Shown: positions 57,120 through 64,000 of the stretch, one piece after another
How the letters are laid out: each line of letters begins with the position of its first letter
Numbering within the stretch: position 1 is the first letter of the stretch
Source of the DNA: Lingula anatina
Lineage: Eukaryota > Brachiopoda > Lingulata > Lingulida > Lingulidae
DNA length: 64,000 nucleotides
Direction: 5' to 3'
NCBI RefSeq assembly: GCF_001039355.2
Contig: NW_019775473.1
Location: forward strand, 47,627-111,626
Program-made: the position numbers and the translations under genes
The notes under the pieces: model-generated
Seen by the model: only the letters and a program-made list of their open reading frames with translations
Database searches by the model: none
What the model was told of the DNA's origin: nothing

Positions 57120-60100
57120 CTATCTGCCAGGTCCATATGGGTTAGGTTCGTCCTCCTTCAAAGAGCCCAAAGTGTGGTTCACGACACGGTGATGTGCTTC
57201 GTCTGCTCTGATGGCTAATATGACATCACGCATCATGGCATCTGGCTGGAATAGGAACAAGACAAGTGAAGCGAATAACCAAAGTGTTAACTTCTAAGGC
57301 ATGTTTTTTTGAAAAATGTTTCATGCAAGTTTTTCACTTTATTCTCATTTTTTCAAAAAATAAATAAATATAGTAATTTACTTTTTTTTTTAATCTCACT
57401 GACATATCACTTAATATTAACTTTAAATTAAAATCAAAAAGAAAAAAAATAAAATAAATGGAGTGAAAAAAATACCCACCGGTAATTGCCAGTAATCTTT
57501 TGCGATGGGTGGTGCAGGTGAATTTTTCCAAGGTAGAGAACCACTGTCTATGTCCTGAAACAAAACGGGAACAGTTACCTGCTTTGCTCATAACTAGAAA
57601 AATATACACCAAGTTTTACCTTTTTCTTTTGAGTACATATAGTGTATGCATCACAATTTATACAAAAAGATTGGTGTGGTGTAATATAATTGTTATAAAC
57701 CCATTTGTGTTGAGATGGGATAATTGTGTTAGGTGTGATAGAGGTTTGAAGTTTTCTTGTGTTGAGATGTGGTAATTTGTGAGAAATGAGACTTGCCATA
57801 CCTGTAAACATTTTGTGTAAGTTTTCACAGCTTCTTCCTCCAGATATCCCACAAACCGATGGCAGAAATATGGACTGATTAGGTAGGACAAAAAGAACAC
57901 ATTCACAAAGACTCCTGAAATCAAAAATACAAGAAATCAAAGATACCGTATCTGAATAAATGCTGATCCAATCTTCACACAATTGAATACATTACAGGGT
58001 CACACAATTCAGTCTTTTATTGAGGTTTTGGACTGGGGAAAGAGACACAAATTGAAGACTTTCTTAATGGTAATTTAATTCGTTATTTTACTTTATTATT
58101 TTTTTTTGGCCCCCACACCCTTTCCAACAAAATGGAACCAACATTATTGCTGTACAACTTTAATGCAAATAACAGAGTAAGATCCTGTGGTTTTTAACAG
58201 GTGGACCCCATTCAAAATGAACAAGTAAACTATTTAAAAATTGTAAAAAATGTTCCTGATAGAAGACGTTAGAAAAGTTTCTGAAAACTTACCTTGAGCT
58301 AAAAGGACACACCCTCTAAAAGCAAGTCCTGGTTTTCTTATCTGTAGAGCTGTCATAAGGTGCATTCTCTCATTCTCTGCCTCCTCTGTAATGAGAAATT
58401 ATGATTAAATAAAGATTAAAACTTACCCTCTGAGGCTTTGACAAAAGTAAAAAAAATCAAAGCTAAAATAATTAGAGGTCAACCATAACATTTAACACAT
58501 ATACACATGCCTGAAAACATCAACATGATATTGTCCACAAAAAAAAAAAAAATAAAATAAAATAATAATAATAATAATAATAATATTAATAATAATAATA
58601 ATAAATAAAATAAATAAATAATAAAATAAAATAAAGAAATAAAATTCTACCTTTGGACAAGAAAGAACATTATATGTATTGTTTTCAACCTACCTAATAG
58701 TGTGTGTATCCATCCATGATCTCGCTGCATCCTTCTCAAGGAATTCAGATGCCTCACCATAGCAGCCATCATGCCTGGTACCCCGGCAACAGTTTCCAGG
58801 AAAATAATACGTCGCAGCCACTGTTTCTCTGATCTCTTTCTCCAGTTGAAGCCAGAGAAAATGTCAAAGCTGTTTCGTAGAATTTTCACACTGTAAAATG
58901 CAGCCTGGAATAATAATAATAAAGAGCTTTACTGATAAATATATTTGGCTCCCAAATGTTAACTTTTGTTTAAAGTAAGATATAACTTTCACTAAAACTT
59001 CAGTGAATATGAGTTGGTAAGAAAAGATATCAAAGTTCAAACAAAGTCCGTACCTTGTCTGTAAAATTCTCTGGCACCCTGTGTGTTATTTCCACTGAAT
59101 TTAGCTCTTCCTCACTCCTGGAATTAAAATAATAGGGTTGATAAGAAAATCATCCATGCACATAATCAGGTAAGGGTTTTTGTTAATCAAAAACAGTTAC
59201 ACTAAGGTTAAATATTGTTCACAGGGTTCCAAAAATACCCTTATCTTCATGTAATTCATACCATTTACATTTTGACCTTTCAAGATCTTCACGAGCAGCA
59301 GCTGTTTTGTCAGCATGACAATACGAAAAATAAATTAGCATATAGTTCCTAGTATTAAGACAGTGTTGGTTAACCAATAAATAAAGGGTTAGACCCTTGA
59401 CCAATAATTACCAACATCTATAATTACATGCAACTACTAGTATGTACATACCATATAGGGTGAGGTAATATATAAGCTCCATTGTCTTTGCCTTGTTTTT
59501 GTGCCTTACTTGATCTACAATGAAACAAATGTTTCAAAATGAGTATAAATTCCAATGGCCCATAGTTAATTTATAAAAATATAAAAGGAAAATTAAATGA
59601 ATAGGATCTCTTCTTCTCTGAATTAAATATTTGGCAAAGTGACAGGATTTACAATGTTAAATACTAGTTATCCAACATGCATAAATCTAGTTACTAATTT
59701 TGTTAAGCTATTACCTGAAGTGATCTATGCTTTGCAACTGTGGGACCTCGTTTATTTTGTTTGTTTTGTTTATTTTGTTCTCAGCCTCTTTTGCGTAGTT
59801 TTCCTTCACCTGTGAGTTGTATGCCTGGGTGGAGTTCAATCTTTTGGGAAATTGCTGTAATTAATATGTCATTTACTATATAAGTAAAAAAAAAATACAA
59901 AAAGAATACCTTACATGACGAATTTAATGGTAAAACATTAATATGGAGGAAAAAAAGAAATGTATATATTTGTAAAAGAATATCAAAAAAAATTATCTGT
60001 TTAGTATTTTCTTTGAGATCAAATTCTAGCTTTACATACAAATAAATCTTTTACCAAAGGTAAGTTTAAATAATGAGAAAAAAATTGTGGATACATTAGG

Positions 60101-60933
60101 CTGTTGTCCTCCGCGTTTTAATAATGCATATGACATAAGTGAAACGTTATCCAGATGATTATGTAATTATCATGTTATATCATTAAGTAGATTTATTATG
60201 ATCATCTTGGCAATGACGTCAGCCTACAATTTCATTATCGCAAAGTCAATACTGGTACAAACGCCATAAGATCGATACGTTTGCACTGCCTTACACAACG
60301 GGAGAATAAACCATAATTTATGTTACTTCGGAAAGCATTTACTTGCCAGAGATGGTGTAATATAAAATGTCACTATTTTTTTATTTTACATCAATTTTTA
60401 CGTCCGTTTTCATTATTGTTACATACAGTAGTCATATCCGTTTTCCGGAGTCATGTGTCTACGGCGCCGTATATGACGCACAGGTGAAATATTCTGATAC
60501 CGGATAGAGGAATTAAACTACCTAAAGCTCAACAGTCTAACCTGTCGTCGATCCGGGTCAGCGCGTCCGAACGTATAGCATGCAGACGGACGTCATAACA
60601 TGTTTATCAGGAATCTGCAGCCGACAATTATTATCGCTATTATTCTATAACCAAAACTGACCAATGTGTGTACATTAACAACCCTAAAGGCTTAACACGC
60701 ATACTTTGCAATCTGAATAAAATAACACAAGATCCTACACGTACGTATAAGCTACAGATTAGTTACAAAGTCAGAAATTAAAAGCACTGCAAATCACTTA
60801 CCAGTGCCCAAGTTCTCGTCACTGCCGTCTTCACTGCGCTAACGCCGATATCAGCACCATGATGAGTGAGTTTAGACATCACCCCCGGCTGACTGAGACC
60901 GTGATACATAAGTCTTAATCCAGCTACGGCCAT
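57120..60933 (-). CDS. AOX: Alternative oxidase, mitochondrial
   Basis: Nine exons: 60933-60802, 59854-59715, 59514-59452, 59117-59054, 58904-58694, 58385-58293, 57914-57802, 57554-57480, 57245-57120. Total 1017 nt, 338 residues, phases consistent. The enzyme passes electrons from ubiquinol to oxygen in the inner mitochondrial membrane, bypassing complexes III and IV without pumping protons. All six di-iron ligands are present at the family spacing: E170 (LETVA), E209 and H212 (ENERMH), E260 (YLEEEAV), E313 and H316 (RADEAHH). The N-terminal 44 residues lack acidic residues except one Asp and are rich in basic and hydroxylated ones, fitting a mitochondrial presequence. LPHPIWSEEEL opens the core. 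The protein ends NPYGPGR, the animal-type C-terminus. AOX is known from many invertebrates but not from vertebrates or insects. No break is seen, so it should be active. Confidence 0.96.
58553..58640. repeat. AAT/AAAT low-complexity microsatellite
   Basis: Imperfect AAT and AAAT units, preceded by an A run, in an intron of the oxidase gene between exons 58904-58694 and 58385-58293. Confidence 0.9.
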
Positions 60934-61477
60934 TCCGTTTGCTTATTTTTCACTATTAAAAAAGTAATCTTGCAATTAAAATATTAATTAAACTTTTCTT
61001 CCAACTGATCGACCAATATCCTTCTAGTTGTATAGTCACTCTTCAAACTAGTCGTCCCGATTTCTTCTCAATAAATGGCTTGTGTAACACCGCTGACGAA
61101 ACATATAAACGAGCTTGCCGCTTTTCAGAGAAAACGTAAGCACGTTTCCGCAACCAGACATACTAAAAATAGCATGTCAGTGGGGAAATCCATCTTATTG
61201 CGCGTGCGCAGTTGCGTAATGTCCGACAAGGTCACCTTGAAAACAAAAGTGAAGGTCGACGTGACCAACGTCACGGACCCAGATTTGGACACACTATATG
61301 GCCTACCTGTCAGGACTTGTCACGATCTGTATATTACACATGCGCGATACGGCTGAAAATTCTCGTTTCAAGTTTATGAATGGCATTAACAGAGTGACTC
61401 CAGTTCAATTACCGGTGTGTGTGCGTGTTGGATGGGGAGTGTGTGTGTGTGTGTGTGTGTGTGCAGGGCCGTAGCCT

Positions 61478-61513
<36 letters not shown>

Positions 61514-63186
61514 CCCCCCCCCCCCGGGAAAAGGGGGGGAAAAAAAAAAAAACGCANAAAATTTTTCCACACCGTGGGAGGGAGACACCCCCTCCTACAC
61601 CCTCCCCCCTCGGGGGTTTCGCCCCCTCGTGTCCGCTTACTGCCCCCCCTGGCATTTTGCTCAGGCTACGGCCCTGGTGTGTGTGTAGGTGTGTTGGGTA
61701 GGTGGTCGGGGGGGGGGGGGGGTGGTGCTGCGTCTACCCAAACTTTTACTTTCTAAGCATGCTTAGAAAGTAAAAGGGTCTGTGAGTGTCAGCTAGAACA
61801 CCAAAATATGGAAAACATTTTCTGAATAATGGAAATTCCCTCCTCTCCCAACACCCCTTCTTGGTCACCTCTATTAAAACTAATAAAAGAACTAAGATTG
61901 CCTGGATTTTTTTTTGAAGCACCCTTTTATCAATTAAAAAATCTTTTTCTAGTAAAATATCTTTATTATGAACATCTAAATATAAGGCATCACTGAATAC
62001 AATACATTGTTTACGGTGACTACTCTATGGTATTCTGAGAATGACATTTACATGTAATGATGAATGATGAATCAATTACCATATTAATTCATGCCACAAG
62101 CAAATGCTAGGTCTAATTCCAACATCACTTCTCTTTCACAAACCTTAAGGTATAAAATACACATAAAATTTTTAATTCTCGAATAATCCTGATATAATTT
62201 AGTTTTTTGTCTAGGTTATATATATTTACATAGGACATATATACACAAAGAATTCTAAATCAACGTCAGTTTACCAATGAAACCAACACTCTGATGAAAG
62301 AATATTTGAGGAGTTTTAAAAAACCAATCTGCACCCCTCCCCCTCCACTCGTTTTGAAAGTTTGTACCACTAAAATTTACCACCTGTGAAAGACTATTTA
62401 CTAATGACCAATCAATCAATTCATCAATCATCACTTAGATTTTTCTATAAGTCAATCTATAATCCATCATCTGGACTTGGCCTTCCCTTGCTGAGTATAT
62501 TTTGTTAGAGCTGAACAAACGTACATCATTATTTACATACATAATTTTAAAAAATCACAGAGTAAGTTTATCTATCATTATTCTTCACCGACATCATTCT
62601 ACACGATTTCTGAAGTCGGTGAAATTACCCATCTCTTACCTACTGACCAAATTCTACAGTGCTTTACTTTCAGTTGTAAGAGATAACTGACATGCAACCA
62701 GATGGACATATGTAAGTGCTCGAGTAGTTTGTCACTTCATATCACATGTTTCAGACAAAACTATATCCTGTTGATATGTTAACATAATTTTTCATATTGA
62801 ACAGTTAGTGTAAATTCCACAGATGAAAACACAGTTATTGAAGTCTCTTTTATTTTCACTGGGCCCTTAAGTACACATAATTTGACTCTGTCCGACATGC
62901 CAAATGGCTCCTCAAAAGGGTACAGCATATGAAATCCCAATGATACAGAATAAGTTATAGGACGACATAACCATCAAACACTGTACCTCAGAACATCCAG
63001 TCTTACTGCAGATGAGAAATATCTCCAAATCGAAGAGATTTCGAGTTTTTTTTATGTAAAATGCACCAGTTCCTATCTTTCCCTCATAAAAAAATAAAAT
63101 ACAAAAGCTAAAAAATAGCAAAAAAATGAATTCACTGTCCCTCTCCTCTTCTTTGTCTTTTCACTCCTCATGCCTATAAATATCTG
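60934..63186. other. Space between the oxidase start and the DAZAP2 3' end
   Basis: The part next to 60934 should hold the oxidase promoter. A 93-codon open frame on the + strand starts at 61075 and ends at 61356; I recognise nothing in it and it may be chance. A G/C-run transposon-like element lies at 61464-61676. From about 61760 to 63186 the sequence is AT-rich and is probably the long 3' untranslated region of DAZAP2 on the - strand. No other gene is seen. Confidence 0.55.
61464..61676. mobile_element. Inverted-repeat element with a poly-G/poly-C core
   Basis: Perfect 14-base terminal inverted repeats, CAGGGCCGTAGCCT and its complement, flanked on both sides by GTGTGTGTG. This may be a target duplication within an existing GT repeat. 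The ends resemble those of the element at 7393 and 56268. The core is a long G run joined to a C run, with one undetermined base at 61557, and is probably not assembled correctly. No transposase. Confidence 0.7.
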
Positions 63187-63932
63187 TTACCAAACTGTGT
63201 AGCCCCCATCAGAGCCCCCTGAAAACCAGTTTCCTTCCCTTTGAGTAACAATCACATTTTGTCCTTGCAGAGCTCCCATTTGGGCAGCATTTGGGGCACA
63301 GCCAGGAGGTGGTGGCTAAAAAAAGAGAGGAAAAAGTGCATATCAGAAAAGCATCGTGAATATTCAATCAAATCTAATCCACCTGGCCTTTAAAAGTTTG
63401 AAGCATATCAGTTGCCTCATTTGATATAAATAGATCATTAATGCCAGACAAGTTTCCATATTAAGTAATATGGACAAAGCAAAATTTACTTTTCTATAGC
63501 TTAAAATTTCCCATTTTATTTTAAGTAAACAAAAACAAAAGGTCTCATGAACATTATTTAAACATTCTTGAAAGTAAAAGACTCCAAATAAGTTTTAAAA
63601 TAAGTCCTGTCAAAACAACCTTAAAAACCTAACACAAACTTTACATCGTACAAATGATATCAGAATACCAAGGAGTGGTCAAATTTTGAGATTCAGAAAA
63701 CAAGACTTACTGGGATGTTAGCAGTTGTCCCAGGCCCAAACCTAGCACCAGGATCAAAGCCACCTTGGACTACCATAGTTTGTCCCATAGATGCTGGTGG
63801 TTGGTAAATGGGCTGCTGGCCATGGGCAGGCTGGTAATATTGAGGCTGGTACTGAGCTGGTTGGCCTTGACCTTGAGGCTGGTATTGCGGTGGTTGACCT
63901 TGACCTTGCACTGCATGACCTGGTGGGGGTGC
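63187..63932 (-). CDS. DAZAP2: DAZ-associated protein 2, last two exons (5' end outside window)
   Basis: Exons 63932-63711 and 63315-63187, both phase 0, encode the C-terminal 116 residues. The conserved part reads GGFDPGARFGPG, NIPPPPPGCAPNAAQM, NVIVTQREGNW and GGSDGGYTVW before the stop, matching the end of human DAZAP2 closely. Upstream is a Gln/Pro/Tyr-rich stretch of short repeats (QGQGQP, QYQPQ) which appears longer than the corresponding human part. DAZAP2 is a small Pro-rich adaptor reported to join stress granules and to bind WW, SH3 and ubiquitin-related partners. The start codon and any N-terminal PPAY-type motifs lie past 64000. Identity is firm. Confidence 0.93.
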
Positions 63933-64000
63933 CTGAGTAAAGTGGTAGTAAGGTTTTAGCAAGATCAGATTTTGTAACAGATAAATGGGCATTTATTTGT

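Noticed and set aside
61386-61701. Poly-Gly and poly-Pro frames on both strands
   Set aside because: They are translations of the G and C runs in the repeat element.

Overview
The window is nuclear DNA of an invertebrate animal. Genes are split by GT-AG introns, the background is AT-rich with many microsatellites and MITE-like repeats, and the proteins are typically metazoan (Na+/K+-ATPase alpha, TOMM70, NIFK, DAZAP2, MDH1B, macrophage-mannose-receptor-like C-type lectins). An intact alternative oxidase argues against vertebrates and arthropods and fits a lophotrochozoan such as a mollusc, brachiopod or annelid. I cannot name the species. Runs of N and extreme poly-C/poly-G stretches mark weak spots in the assembly.

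Layout: (1) 1-3169, + strand: the 3' part of a C-type-lectin receptor gene cut by the window edge. (2) 3758-15927, - strand: a complete 19-exon receptor with a signal peptide, five C-type lectin domains, a Ser/Thr stalk, one membrane span and a short tail. The two genes face each other tail to tail, and domains 3-5 of the second match the three of the first in order. (3) 17470-21172, - strand: MDH1B, a malate-dehydrogenase-like protein that lacks the catalytic residues. (4) 21427-24166, + strand: NIFK, a nucleolar RRM protein, head to head with MDH1B. (5) 27085-33043, - strand: TOMM70, 13 exons. (6) 33335-52837, + strand: Na+/K+-ATPase alpha, head to head with TOMM70. (7) 57120-60933, - strand: mitochondrial alternative oxidase with all six di-iron ligands. 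(8) 63187-63932, - strand: the last two exons of DAZAP2, whose start lies beyond the window.

The most notable feature is inside the Na+/K+-ATPase gene. Between the exon for M1 and the exon that opens the next cytosolic segment lie four tandem alternatives of one 114-nt exon (39349, 40784, 42585, 43329). Each encodes 38 residues covering transmembrane helix M2 and its link to the actuator domain, each keeps the reading frame and each has good splice sites. This looks like a mutually exclusive splicing cluster that would make four pump isoforms from one gene.

Exon models for MDH1B, NIFK, TOMM70, the pump, the oxidase and the five-domain lectin receptor were built by hand from splice sites and reading frame. 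In all six, the summed exon lengths are an exact multiple of three with consistent phases, which supports the boundaries given. Spaces between genes hold untranslated regions, short shared promoters at the head-to-head pairs, several inverted-repeat elements and simple repeats.
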